Assembly (NCBI GenBank): GCA_025667525.1
Contig: CM046881.1
Coordinates: forward strand, 32,889,665-32,953,664
Reading direction: 5' to 3'
DNA: 64,000 nt
From: Glebionis coronaria
Taxonomy: Eukaryota; Streptophyta; Magnoliopsida; Asterales; Asteraceae
A program made the position numbers and the translations under genes. The notes beneath the pieces are model-generated. The model was not told the DNA's origin. It was given only the letters and a program-made list of their open reading frames with translations, and searched no databases. Positions 1 through 10,323 of the stretch are shown here, in pieces. Within the stretch, counting starts at the first letter, position 1. Each line of letters starts with the position of its first letter.

Positions 1-2
1 TA

Positions 3-2000
3 ATGAGAACCCAAGGAGAGCAAATCAAGAATCTACAGAGCCAAATTATCAATTTGAAAAGGGATATCACCAAGCAAGGGAATGACATTAGATCCGAGCT
101 TCGAGATAATATTCAATCCTCCTTCAGCAATCAAACAAATGATTTGAAGAATATGCTGGCCAGTTTCTTGCCCACCACTCAACCTTCTACTTCGAGTTCT
201 CTATCTTCAAACACCGTCACCAATCCGCGAGCGAATGTGAGTGCTATTACTACCCGTAGTGGAGTTACTTTAGTAGGACCACCTATTCCGCCCCCATCAT
301 CTACACCTCCTCCACCACCATTTATCCCTACTCCTCCTACACCTAGTATATGTACACCATTACCGTCTCCGCCTCGTCATGACGAAGTGCCCACCAAGAA
401 TCCTCCACCAACCCCACCTTCCACCTTTAACCCTTCAACATCTCAACCTTCACCTTCTACACCTCCACCACCCAACCCCAAAATTCCTTATCCATCTCGT
501 TTAGGCAAGGCCAAAATGCACACCAAGGATGACATTCAAGTGTCAAACTATTTGAAGAAAGTTTTAGAAATGACCGTCACTTTCCCCCTTGTTGAAGCTC
601 TAGCACAAATGCCTAAATTTGTCAAGATGTTTAAGGAATTGCTTAGCAAGAAGGAGAAGATGGCCGAGTTTGTTAATACTCGATTAAATGAAAATTGTTC
701 TGCTGTCCTTCTTAAAGAACTTCCAGAGAAACTTGGAGATCCCGGTCGTTTTGTGCTTCCTTGTACTTTTAACCAAACCGACAAATTTACTGCCTTAGCC
801 GATCTCGGGGCAAGTATAAATTTGATGCCGTTAAGTGTTTGGAAAAAGTTATCATTGCCCGACCTTACACCCACCAAAATGACTCTTGAGCTAGCCAATC
901 GCACTCTCGCTTACCCCGTTGGTATTGCCGAATATGTGTTCATTAAAGTTGGCACATTCACTTTTCCGGTCGACTTTGTCGTTGTTGATTATGAAATGGA
1001 CCCTCGTATTCCGCTAATACTTGGACGCCCATTTTTGAGAACCGGTAGAGCTTTAATTGATGTGGATAAATGTGAGCTCATCTTAAGAGTCGGGGATGAT
1101 GCACAAGTGTTTGAAATAGGGAAGCTTACAAGCAAATCCTTTGGAAGAGAATCCGCGAATATGATTAATGTACTTGATGATTTTGTCATCTACAACAATC
1201 CTCTATTCGATTCTTACAATGATAATCCACTTTTTCAAGATGATGTGGATGATTCTCTCTCCAATTTGGAACCTTTACCCATATATGATTCTCCACCGAT
1301 CTTTGATGCTTATGATGATGATTCTAGCTCAGATACGGATGATTATGATGATTTTACTTCCAAGTATCCCGACATGCCCACTTATGATGATTTTGATGAG
1401 GCCGATACTCTTTCAAGTGATTCTTCTCATGATGAAGATCCTCCGCCATCACTTGATCCTACTTTGGATGACTACTCATTCGAGGAAGACTTCTCTACTT
1501 TTCTCAATACATACTTCCCTCATGAGAGTGATGCTCCTCCTTTAGATTTCGATGCTTATGGTCTTGATCCTACTACGGATTTGAAGAAAATTCTTTCAAA
1601 GGAGAAGCAACCGGACGACACCAACATCCTCATCACGTATGTTTTGACACCTCTTTATCCACCTTCTGAGGACGAGGTTGTGCATTTTCTTAGCGGATCA
1701 TCTTCAAATTCTGCTGAGCCTGAGTGCTATTTTCCCCTAAAGGAAAAAGTGTTCGACCCCGATATCGATATTCTTCTGCCATCTCAGTATCCATCTGATG
1801 AAATAAAAGGAAAAATCTTTGGAACTTTTGAAGATATGCTTGCACCTCACCATACTTGCTTCCACCGTGCTCCATCTTTGCTTAAGGGAACCTTCCCTAC
1901 TCTTCTTTGGCTTGCCTTGTTCGCCTTAAGCTTGTGCTATTTGATGGATGAAAACTATGTATTTGATCCCGGTGGATATGTTTCATGCTTCTTCCTATGA
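3..2000 (+). CDS. Retrotransposon Gag-linker and aspartic protease with long acidic tail (partial at 5' end)
   Basis: 665 codons are visible, with an ATG at position 3, but the frame probably continues upstream. Residues 1-50 look coiled-coil-like. A Pro/Ser/Thr-rich linker runs to about residue 165. The conserved Athila/Tat segment before the protease follows (PYPSRL, then FVEALAQMP-like at about 195). A retroviral-type aspartic protease fold has the active-site motif DLGASIN near residue 268 and the closing ILGRPFL near 340. DLG replaces the textbook D-T/S-G, as is common in this lineage. After about residue 390 an RT would be expected, but there are some 240 residues very rich in Asp, Ser, Tyr and Pro, then a hydrophobic stretch near residues 635-650 (LLWLALFALSLCYL). 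The frame is uninterrupted, which suggests recent coding selection or a young copy. Confidence 0.8.
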   Translation: MRTQGEQIKNLQSQIINLKRDITKQGNDIRSELRDNIQSSFSNQTNDLKNMLASFLPTTQPSTSSSLSSNTVTNPRANVSAITTRSGVTLVGPPIPPPSSTPPPPPFIPTPPTPSICTPLPSPPRHDEVPTKNPPPTPPSTFNPSTSQPSPSTPPPPNPKIPYPSRLGKAKMHTKDDIQVSNYLKKVLEMTVTFPLVEALAQMPKFVKMFKELLSKKEKMAEFVNTRLNENCSAVLLKELPEKLGDPGRFVLPCTFNQTDKFTALADLGASINLMPLSVWKKLSLPDLTPTKMTLELANRTLAYPVGIAEYVFIKVGTFTFPVDFVVVDYEMDPRIPLILGRPFLRTGRALIDVDKCELILRVGDDAQVFEIGKLTSKSFGRESANMINVLDDFVIYNNPLFDSYNDNPLFQDDVDDSLSNLEPLPIYDSPPIFDAYDDDSSSDTDDYDDFTSKYPDMPTYDDFDEADTLSSDSSHDEDPPPSLDPTLDDYSFEEDFSTFLNTYFPHESDAPPLDFDAYGLDPTTDLKKILSKEKQPDDTNILITYVLTPLYPPSEDEVVHFLSGSSSNSAEPECYFPLKEKVFDPDIDILLPSQYPSDEIKGKIFGTFEDMLAPHHTCFHRAPSLLKGTFPTLLWLALFALSLCYLMDENYVFDPGGYVSCFFL

Positions 2001-2051
2001 TAATCAAGGTCGAGTCAGGCTCACGACTCGGTGAACAAAAATCAAGCGCTT

Positions 2052-2069
2052 CTTGGGAGGCAACCCATG
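2052..2069 (+). promoter_or_regulatory. Post-pol hairpin motif (stem with AGGCAA loop)
   Basis: Fifty bases after the stop codon the sequence GCGCTTC is followed by a short inverted repeat, CTTGGG and CCCATG, around the loop AGGCAA. The Athila-type element at 23989-24006 has the same loop with a changed but still pairing stem. The placement just past the polyprotein stop suggests an RNA element such as a packaging, dimerisation or 3'-processing signal; the function is inference. Confidence 0.55.
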
Positions 2070-4018
2070 TATCTATCTTTTAGCTTTCTTTATCCTAAGT
2101 GTAGGGGAGACCCGTTGGTGTTTGCTATTTCCTCTCTTCTCATAATCAGGGATTCGAGCTTTCAAAGATCCACTCTTGATATTTTTGACGACCCGTGATT
2201 CCGTGTTCCCATTTTCCCGGTTCTATCCTAAACTCTTTTCGATTCACTATTTTATATTTCTCAATATTAAAATAGGAATCTCGTTAGTTGTCTTTTCCTT
2301 AGCAAGATTTAAACAACGTGCACAATGTCCTAAGTGTAGGGGAGTTTACTCCCACATGCTTAAACATTGAGGACAATGTTTATATTAAGTGTAGGGGGAC
2401 TTATATCGAAGTTAAGTGGCCTTTTCCTTGTATTTGTCCTCATTTTAACCAGAAAATCAATTTTTCGACATTTTTCAAAATTTTTGATCTATTTTGGCCT
2501 ATTAGTTTTCCCTTTATTTTAGTTATTTTATTGCATTGCTAGAATAAATTTTTAATAAAGTGGTTTTAATTTTCAACGTTATGAATCTTTTGACTCAACC
2601 CGAGTTTACTTATCTAAGTTTACTCTAGCTAGTATCCTTAACGTGTTTAAGTCAAGTTTTGCTAGGCTTTTATATAAGGAGCTATAAAACGCGAAAGTCT
2701 TAACTCTCACGGGTTAAGAACAAGAACTTTTCGCAAGTTCCTATAATTGATCCTAGAGAGTTGTTTATCAAGGGAACTTTAAAATGCGATTTCTAAACTT
2801 GAAAAAGTCTAAGAGTTTGCAAGATCCTATAGATGACTCGAAAACCCAAAACTTTGATTTAATAGGTTAAGCATCCACGAGTCTCATTCCTTGAGATTTT
2901 AAACTGTGGAGAACGAGAGATGATAGAGTCAATTATAAGTTTGGTATTCTTTCGTGAATTTATGTGAGTTAATTATAAGCCTATTCTCCCATCGCTTGTT
3001 AATAAATTTATCTGCAATAAATAAGGTTGTACCATTTGAAAAGTTACTTAGCTTCTAGCCCAAGATCGTTTAAAAGTTGCTCGGTATGGATTAGAGTTCA
3101 TAGCCAAGGCATAACTTATTGAAGCGGGATGCGAAGATTGGCGAGTCCGAAAAGGCCCTAACAAGGCATGAGGGCTACATTTTGTTGCTAAAGATCCAAA
3201 GTGATGTGAAGAATCATTTATCAAAAATCAATATGAAGGATCGAGACACACGACGAAAAGCAAATACTCCCGTAAAGATCATGGAGAAGTCTGTCCAAAA
3301 AGGCCCTAACAAGGTATGAGGATAAATAGATCCAAGTCCAAAAAGGAGCGGATCGTTGTATATCAAAATCCCAAATAAAGATTGGATAAAAATGAAGAAG
3401 TCGTGGTCCAAATATGAAGAATCTCTCAAAATTTCAAGTGAAGAAATTCCTATTATGAAGAGAAGACCATTATTTCATGAACGTCTCTCAAGATTTGAAG
3501 TATGAAGTCGCTACCAAATATCGGTCCGAGAAAGGTCTCAAATCGTGAAGCGAGTTATGCCAGGATATGAACTTTATGTGGTCCCGAGAAGCAGTTTTAA
3601 AAGATTTTGTCCTTTAGCTAACTATTGATTAAATCGTCCCACTTTATTTTCAGCCTAAATAACTATCGAAATAAGTCAACAATGAATCCTCGTGATCATT
3701 CAAGACAACAATAAAATATAAGAGATACACCTAGGAATAAGGGAGTCTAAGTAAATAATTGGCCCACATGAGTTCGTGTTAGTTTGCTAACTTATAATAA
3801 CAATGATCTCGTTTTTAAGCTTGGTTTAGAGAAAGTGAAAACTTGAGGATGATAATCATTCATGACATTTCCAAAACCCGAAGGTATGTTGTTGATTTCT
3901 TTACTTTGAATGTTTATAATTTTCTATCTCTTTAATAAAGGCCAATATGGATTGATTATGATGGAAAATGTAATCGTGCTTTGTAACAAATGCATTGCAT
4001 GAGGACATTGCAATGGTC

Positions 4019-4039
4019 AAGTGTAGGGGATTTTATAGG
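4019..4039 (+). promoter_or_regulatory. Polypurine tract for plus-strand priming
   Basis: The box AAGTGTAGGGGA ends about ten bases before the inferred LTR start TGTGTAAAAAC at 4040. It follows the block GAGGACATTGCAATGGTC, and the same combination is seen at 2371-2398 and, in the Athila-type element, at 24206-24237. Confidence 0.55.
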
Positions 4040-4488
4040 TGTGTAAAAACCCATCCTTTTTACCACTTAACTACAATAATAACCAAGCCAAAACGTGTAT
4101 TTTATGTCGTAAATGTCAGAATTATGCGTGGTTTGTGTTTTTGTTGTGATTTAGGACGAAAAGGTGAAAAGGGGAGAAAACACGGGCATTCACGGGATTT
4201 TATCGAAGAAAAAGACAAAAGAAGAAGACAAGAAATCAAGAGTGCAAAAAGAACGGAAGTCCAAGACCAATTCTGAAGATTTATCGAAGAAAAAGTCAAA
4301 AGACGGAAGTTTACTAAAATCCGAAGAACTCAAGTCTAATTTATTGAAGAATTACAAGACGAGTTTAAAGAAATCCCGAGACAAAGTCGTTAAAGTCAAA
4401 GAACTAAGAGTATTAAGGACTTAATGACGCATTTAAAGAAAGAAGAAAGAGGGGAGGAAGCTTCTTAAGCACCTCCCTAATCCTCCCC

Positions 4489-4497
4489 TATAAATAG
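4489..4497 (+). promoter_or_regulatory. LTR TATA box (TATAAATAG)
   Basis: TATAAATAG occurs in a C-rich context (TCCTCCCC before it) about 450 bases into the LTR. The related LTR has the same element at 15426-15433 in the same context (CTTCTCC). This is the likely core promoter and the U3/R boundary. Confidence 0.6.
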
Positions 4498-4940
4498 ATC
4501 ATTAGGATATTCATTTGTTCTTGTCGGCTAGAGTGACACTAGTTCTTCCACCATTTTAATTACTTGTTCTTTAATTACATGTCATTTAATTAATTGTCTT
4601 GCACCTTAAATACCTTTAATTTCAAGTAAGTTTCCTTTTAATTATTGTCAATCTTTACTTTTATTGTTTGATCTCCTATCTTCCTTTCTTATTTGATCAT
4701 TAATCTTTATGCTTTATTGTTCATGTTTATGTTTTTGATGTTTTATTGATTTGATTAAAGTGGGTTTTGATTATTTTGATTATTATTGTTAGTGTTTTTG
4801 ATTTGGTTTGATTAGTATTTGTTATTAAATCATTTGTGATTAGTTTGATTTAATCTTGTGGTTGATTTTGATTAGTTTTGTCTAGATTCATAGTTTTTTG
4901 CTTCTCCTTGTTTTGCGCTATATTTTGTTTCTCAGGTACA

Positions 4941-5490
4941 TTCCGGATCAAAGCCAACTATTCCGAGTGAAGGAATTCTGTTGATTATTCCGAATCAAGA
5001 AGGTTGTTCCGAATCAAAGGGGTGTTGTGATTGTTCCGAACCAAAGAAACATTCCGGATCAACTTGAGTATTCCGAACCAAATTTTTTTTCAGAAAGTTC
5101 CTAATCAGTGGAAGTTCCGAATCAAAGTTTTGTTCAGAAAGTTCTGAATCAGCAAAGTTATTCCGAATCAGCAAAGTTCCGAATCAAAGTTCCGAATCAG
5201 CAAAGTTCCGAATCAAAGTTCCGAATCAATGTTCCGAATCAGCAAAGTTATTCCGAATCAGCAAAAGTTCCGAATCAAAGTTTTGTTCAGAAAGTTCCGA
5301 ATTAGTAGGAAGTTCCGAATTAGAGTTTTGTTCATCCGGAATATTCAATATTACGGATCAAGGGATATTCATTCGGAATATATTCCGAATCAAGGTTTTT
5401 GGTAAATATTCCGAGTAAAGAAGAACATTCCGAACGAAGGTGACATTCCGGATGAATGTTTATTCCGAATGAGGGTATTATTCCGAATGA
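4941..5490 (+). repeat. Intra-LTR minisatellite, TTCCGAATCA-type units
   Basis: About 550 bases are built from variants of a 10-15 base unit containing TTCCGAATCA or TTCCGGATCA, with higher-order units that add GCAAAG or TTTTGTTCAGAAAG. A short open frame inside (5108-5305) is a by-product of the repeat. The related LTR has an unrelated minisatellite at the equivalent place (15975-16380). Confidence 0.8.
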
Positions 5491-5893
5491 GCATTTTTCA
5501 GTTTCTTTTAAGTTTCTGTTTTTAATTTTTAATTTTTAAGCTTTACTTTTCCCCCATTTTTCCTTAGTCGCACTTTAAGTTTACTTGCCTTAGATTTATT
5601 TTAAGCCTTGCCTTAGTTTAAGTTTTAGTTGCGTTTTAAGTTTGCCTTTAGGTTAGATTTAAGTTTGCGTTATTTACTTTAATTGCTATTTACTTTTTGT
5701 CAAGCTTTTAAATTGTTGTCATTTATTTTAAATTAGAGTTAGATTTAAATTAACGTCATTTTCATTTACGTCTTGCACATTTATTTTAAAACAACCAAAA
5801 ATATTCTTTTTCACCAAAAACAATTGAGTCGCATTTTGAACCGGAAATCAATTCGAGAAGATACCGAGAAACGAACTTTCAACCTAGTTATCA

Positions 5894-8274
5894 ATACCCT
5901 AGTTATAGTTGATGACTATTCTAGATTCACTTGGACTAGATTTTTGGCGTCTAAGAATGAAGTTTTCGATCACTTCGAAACCTTTAGTCGAAGAATTCAA
6001 AGTCAACTAGGTGTGTTCAATTGTCTCTATTAAGACGGATCATGGTAGGGAATTTGATAATGAAGTGAAATTCGGTACCTTTTGTGAAGCTCGTGGTATT
6101 ACCCATAACTTCTCGGCTCCTCGCACTCCACAATCAAATGGGGTAGTTGAAAGAAAGAATAGGACCATCAAAGAGATGAGTAGGACGATGTTAAATGAGC
6201 AATCTTTGCTTCAAAAATTTTGGTGCAATGCCGTGGACACATCGACCTATATTCTCAACCGAATTCTTATTTGACCTTTCCTAGGAATGACCCCCTATGA
6301 TATTCTTAAAGGTAAGAATCCCTCATTGGAATACTTTAGGGTGTTTGGAAGCAAGTATTCATTCTCAACACCAAATATTACCTTACTAAGTTCGACCCAA
6401 AGTCTTACGAAGGTATCTTTTTAGGTTATTCTCAAACTAGCAAAGCCTACATAGTCCTCAATAGAACCTCGGGTGTAATCGAAGAATCACTTAACGTGAC
6501 ATTTGATGAAACCCCTTCTTCATCTAAGACACCACCTTTGGTAGATGATGACTTGGATGAAATAGACATAGTTAATGCCAAAGATGTTAGAAACATAGGA
6601 GTTGAAGACATTAGTGTTGAAAAGGGAGTAAACATTAAGGAGTCAAAGGATCATGCTCTCGAAAACATCATAGGCGAATTAAATCAAGGACCCTAAGATC
6701 TCAAGTCCAAAATCAAAGTAACTTCTTTTGTTTTGTCTCCTTGATTGAACCAAAGAATGTTAAAAAAAGCTTTGATAGATGAGAGTTGGGTCATCACCAT
6801 GCAAGAAGAATTGAATCAATTCATTGCTAATGACGTTTGGGAACTTGTTCCTCCACCTAGAAGTTCGACCATCATAGGAACCAAATGGGTATATAGGAAT
6901 AAGTTAGACGAGAATGGTGTTGTGTCTCGTAACAAGGCTAGACTTCTAGCTCAAGGCTATAATCAACAAGAAGGTATTGATTATGACGAGATATACGCAC
7001 CCGTAGCAAGATTAGAATTCATTAGAATCATTTTAGTCTACATTTGTGCCTTAGACTTTAAGCTTCAACAAATTGATGTAATGAGTGCGTTTCTTAACGG
7101 TTTGACCAATGAGGAGGTATATGTGGCTCAACCTCCCGACTTCATTGATTTTGAGAAACCAGATCATGTTTACAAGCTTAAGAAAGCTTATGGTCTCAAA
7201 CAAGCACCCAAAGCTTGGTATGATAGACTTAAAGCATTTCTTGTAAAACATGAGTATACCATGGGGATGGTAGACAATACGCTCTTTATAAAGAAGAAAG
7301 GTTCTCACCTCATTATCGTACAAATATATGTTGATGACATTATATTTGGTTCAACTTGTCAATCATTGTGTGATGACTTTGCCAAAATCATGCATGACGA
7401 GTTTGAAATGAGTATGATGGGAGAACTTAACTTCTTTTTAGGACTCCAAATTATACAAATAGACGATGGTATTTTCTTTAATCAATCCAAGTATGTTAAA
7501 GAAATGCTAAAGAAATTTGGATTAGAAGACTCTAGACCGATGAAGATCCCTATGGCCTCGGATACTAAACGCACCGTAAATGATGATTGTGAGTCGGTAG
7601 ACAACACCAAGTATAGAGGTATGATTGGTAGTTTGTTGTACCTAACGGCAAGTCTACCGGATATCATGTTTAGTGTTTGACTTTGTGCTCGCTTCCAAGA
7701 GGCTCCCAAAACCTCTCACCTTGAAGCGGTTAAGCGTATCTTCTTATACATTAAGGGCACTATACATTTAGGATTATGGTATCCTAAAGGGACCAACGTA
7801 GAAACCATAGTCAACACAGACTCGGATTATGCGGGAGACTATGTGGACCGGAAAAGCACTAGTGGAGTTTGTACCTTCATGGGTTGTTGTTTAACTTCTT
7901 GGTTCTCCAAGAAACAAACCGCTCTTGCAATATCCACCATGGAAGCCGAGTATGTGAGTGCCGGTAAAGCTTGTCAACAAGCTCTATGATGAAGCAAGCG
8001 CTTGTTGATTACTGGATTTCTCTTGATGACGTCCCCATCATGTGCGACAATAAGGGTGCAATAGACCTTAGCAAGAATCCCGTGCAACATTCACGAACTA
8101 ATCACATAGAGATTCGCCACCATTTCCTTAGGGATAATGTTCAAAAGGGGAACATTTCGATTGAGAAGGTTCCCTCGGTAGAAAACTTAGCCGACATATT
8201 CACTAAGCCACTTAAGAGGGAACCTTTTAATTACTTGCGTCTAGGTCAAGGTTTAATGGAACATATTCCTTAAT
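5894..8274 (+). pseudogene. Copia pol remnant: integrase, reverse transcriptase, RNase H (frameshifted)
   Basis: The integrase core starts at VIVDDYSRFTW, shifts frame near 6020, and continues with TDHGREF and TPQSNGVVERKNRT, the second D and the E of the DDE triad. An in-frame stop follows ILNRILI near 6272, and another break lies before the RT. The RT (6745-7680) has GTKWVYRNK, ARLLAQGY, DVMSAFLNG and the catalytic YVDDIIFG near 7327. The RNase H region begins YRGMIGSLLYL, has a stop at 7678-7680, then TDSDYAGD, KSTSG and the C-terminal block ADIFTKPL. At least three frame or stop defects make this copy non-functional. Confidence 0.85.
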
Positions 8275-8778
8275 TGCCCATTTTATTAATCGAGTCTTTT
8301 TCTCTTTTGAGTCTTTTCTTTCTTTGAGCTTTTGAGTATCACAAACTCTTTTTGGAAAACTTCTCTTCTCTTTTTCAAAATTCTCAAAGTTCTTTCAAAA
8401 ATGGTCGAGAAATGTTTTTGCATTGTTAATTCAATCTAAAAACGTTTTTCATAGCTTCTTGCTATTGATAATGAGCTTACATAATTCATATGTATGTGTC
8501 TCTCAAATATAGCAAGAACTAAAGTGAGCTATGGAGGATCATTGTGTCATGACTTTTTATCTAGTTCTACACACCTCCAACACCGATTTTCTTTAAAATC
8601 CATGTATTTTGGTCATAACCTTGTTTGGTGAGTTATTGTGTGTTTTTTGGTCTATCTTTGATTCTTAGCATGTCTCCATGATTAGTTAGACTAGAAAAAT
8701 AGGATTTGTTGAATTAGAAAATCCTCACTCATCACCAAAATCAACCCACTGTGGGCGGTTCTCTATTGAGACCGCGGA

Positions 8779-8794
8779 TCCTTATCGATAAGGA
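8779..8794. promoter_or_regulatory. 16-bp perfect palindrome TCCTTATCGATAAGGA
   Basis: A perfect palindrome centred on ATCGAT, flanked by GCGGTTCTC on the left and AAGGAACCGCG on the right. The same half-sites form an array upstream of the TATA box in this element's LTR (10221-10284). It lies 175 bases before the ATG at 8970, so it could be a protein-binding site driving that frame; this is inference. Confidence 0.45.
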
Positions 8795-8969
8795 ACAACC
8801 GGTAGAGAAAAGGAACCGCGCCTAGAGCCTTCCTTTTCGGGTATTTCTGAAACTCCAAATTTGTTCTAACATTTTTTGGAATCTTTGTTTCAACCCTTTG
8901 ACCACCCCTAAAATATCTTGAGCTTTCTCTATTTAACCCTAAGCATTTTGCATCCTTTCTCAAATCAAA

Positions 8970-9326
8970 ATGTCTTATTCTCCAAATGAAAGCCTTGATT
9001 GTCCTCTATTTTCTCCAATTGCTTTCAATCCCAATTCACCGAAGAACACTCAAAATCACATCTCTCCTTCTTGTAAGAATGTTGATTGTGGAACTTCTTA
9101 TCTTCCACCACTAGACTTTAGTGTTCTTCCTCCTTCACATGATAATGTCATGCATCATGGAACATATTGTCATTGTTGTCAATATCAACATCTTGCTATG
9201 ACTCATATCTATGAAGAGTTGAATTACATCAAGAGTCTCTTAGTCAAACCTCCTCTTCACTATGACTATGAGATCTCTACCAAGCCACCACCATCTCCTT
9301 CCGCCACTACCTTGTCTTTTATTTAA
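8970..9326 (+). CDS. Small ORF in copia 3' region, unknown function
   Basis: 118 codons beginning MSYSPNESLDCPL. The composition is Pro-, Ser- and His-rich. A Cys/His cluster, HHGTYCHCCQYQH, lies near residue 58, followed by a short helix-like stretch IYEELNYIKSLL and a Pro-rich end. There is no signal peptide or membrane segment, so it is not a recognisable envelope protein. It is the only open frame of note between pol and the LTR, which is where SIRE-type elements keep their extra frame; it may be a remnant of that frame or chance. Confidence 0.4.
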   Translation: MSYSPNESLDCPLFSPIAFNPNSPKNTQNHISPSCKNVDCGTSYLPPLDFSVLPPSHDNVMHHGTYCHCCQYQHLAMTHIYEELNYIKSLLVKPPLHYDYEISTKPPPSPSATTLSFI

Positions 9327-9783
9327 GCATTGGTTGCTTATCTTCAAGACATCTAGTTCAAGCAAATCTTAGAGTTCTAGTTTAACTAGGATTAGATTTA
9401 TGCTTCTCTTTTGGCTTGTTTTATTTCTCATACATCTTTGCATGCTTTGTTTCCTTGTATCTTTTATCATGTTTCCTTTTAACATGACTTATCTTGGATC
9501 TTTGTCTCTTATCTTCTATTTTTTTGTGACCTTTGCTATATCTTGTTGGGTGTTTCTTCTCTACTACTAACTCTTCTATGTAGCTTGTCACCATATCTCG
9601 ATTCCTTGGTGCCCCAAGCAAGGGGGAGTAAGCACCAAAGGAGAGCATTTGTAAAGTCCGGTTCTTTTCTTCTTCAAAGACCTTTGCAACCTTTTTGCTT
9701 CAACAAAGGGGGAGAAATGAAATAAACTTGTCTTCGAAAATATTGTTTTTATTAGGTGATTGAGTTTATGTATTGTCGGAATC

Positions 9784-9796
9784 AAAAAGGGGGAGA
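9784..9796 (+). promoter_or_regulatory. Copia polypurine tract
   Basis: AAAAAGGGGGAGA sits immediately before the LTR start TGTTAATGC. Two further AAGGGGGAG motifs lie within the preceding 180 bases, as in other SIRE-like elements. Confidence 0.7.
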
Positions 9797-10220
9797 TTGT
9801 TAATGCAATGATGCCTAAAACGTTACTTGTATTTTTCGGTCTCGCTTTGTTTTAATTACGACAATATGTAAAAACAAGCATTTACGAAAACAACGAATAA
9901 CGAATTCTTGAGTTCAAGTATTTTTCATTTCAACCATTATCACTTAAGGTATGTACAAACACGTACTCATCCTAATTAAGTGATCAAGGATTTAATATTT
10001 TCTTAAACTCACTTTTTATTAAGTGTGATAAGTTTTTATTAAACTTTATTTTTAAGAAAATGTTTTAATAAATTAACTATTTGAAAATTTGAAAATTTGA
10101 AAATTTGAAAATTTGAAAATGGCATATTCTATCTAGGTTTGGAATATTCTTTCAGTATATTTTAATCTCCAGATTCGAACCATACCACTAAAAGACAAAA
10201 AGGAGCGGAGTCTACTCTGG

Positions 10221-10284
10221 CGGTTCCTTAGTGGCTATGGCGGTTCCTTATCGATAAAGAACCGCGGGCTGCAATAAGGAACCG
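10221..10284. promoter_or_regulatory. Array of four CGGTTCCTTA half-sites upstream of LTR TATA
   Basis: Two direct copies of CGGTTCCTTA (10221, 10241) are followed by two inverted copies, TAAAGAACCG (ending 10263) and TAAGGAACCG (ending 10284). The middle pair forms a 24-base near-palindrome around TATCGATA. The array ends 30 bases before the TATA box, a typical proximal-promoter position. Confidence 0.5.
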
Positions 10285-10314
10285 CGGGCAAATATAGCCG
10301 TTGGAAGTTTGTCT

Positions 10315-10323
10315 TATAAATAG
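10315..10323 (+). promoter_or_regulatory. LTR TATA box (TATAAATAG)
   Basis: TATAAATAG lies about 520 bases into the LTR, just downstream of the half-site array. It is the likely core promoter of the element. Confidence 0.6.

Larger units (their letters stand above)
2001..4039 (+). other. 3' untranslated region of the Ty3 element
   Basis: No credible coding region. The stretch carries repeated polypurine boxes, AAGTGTAGGGG, at about 2097-2107, 2332-2342, 2386-2398 and 4019-4029. The second and third lie around a GAGGACAATG-like block, and the last directly precedes the LTR. The remainder is AT-rich with many short Lys-rich frames that do not resemble known proteins. Confidence 0.6.
1..5893 (+). 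mobile_element. Ty3/gypsy (Athila/Tat-like) element, 3' part, lacking RT and integrase
   Basis: The window opens inside this element. It consists of an open Gag-linker/protease reading frame (to 2000), about 2 kb of untranslated 3' sequence with several polypurine boxes, and a 3' LTR (4040 to about 5893). No reverse transcriptase, RNase H or integrase follows the protease, so the copy looks non-autonomous and would need enzymes from a relative. The 5' LTR lies outside the window. The right edge abuts the integrase part of a copia element at about 5885-5894; whether this element inserted into the copia or truncated it cannot be told here. Confidence 0.8.
4040..5893 (+). repeat. 3' LTR of the Ty3 element
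   Basis: The start TGTGTAAAAACCC follows the polypurine tract. The first 400 bases align by eye with the LTR at 14993 (shared blocks such as AAACGTGTATTTTATGTCGT and CACGGGCxTTCACGGG). A TATA box lies at 4489-4497. An internal minisatellite occupies about 4941-5490 and is followed by a T-rich stretch also shared with the 14993 copy. The 3' edge is approximate, because the next recognisable sequence is copia integrase from about 5894. Confidence 0.65.
8275..9797 (+). other. Copia region between pol and 3' LTR
   Basis: About 1.5 kb. It includes a palindrome at 8779-8794, a small open frame at 8970-9326, and three copies of AAGGGGGAG near 9619, 9705 and 9788; the last is the polypurine tract at the LTR. 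SIRE-type elements often carry an extra, sometimes env-like, frame here. No transmembrane segment was seen in this one. Confidence 0.6.

Noticed and set aside
1168..1545. 125-codon Met/Ile/Leu-rich frame inside the protease tail
   Set aside because: It is the out-of-frame reading of the Asp-rich repeat (GAT read as ATG), not a protein.
5108..5305. 65-codon Ser/Gln-rich repetitive frame
   Set aside because: Lies wholly in the LTR minisatellite; a repeat unit without stops gives an open frame by chance.
4941..5490. CRISPR-like spaced repeats
   Set aside because: Units are contiguous and variable, without unique spacers of constant length, and lie in a plant LTR.
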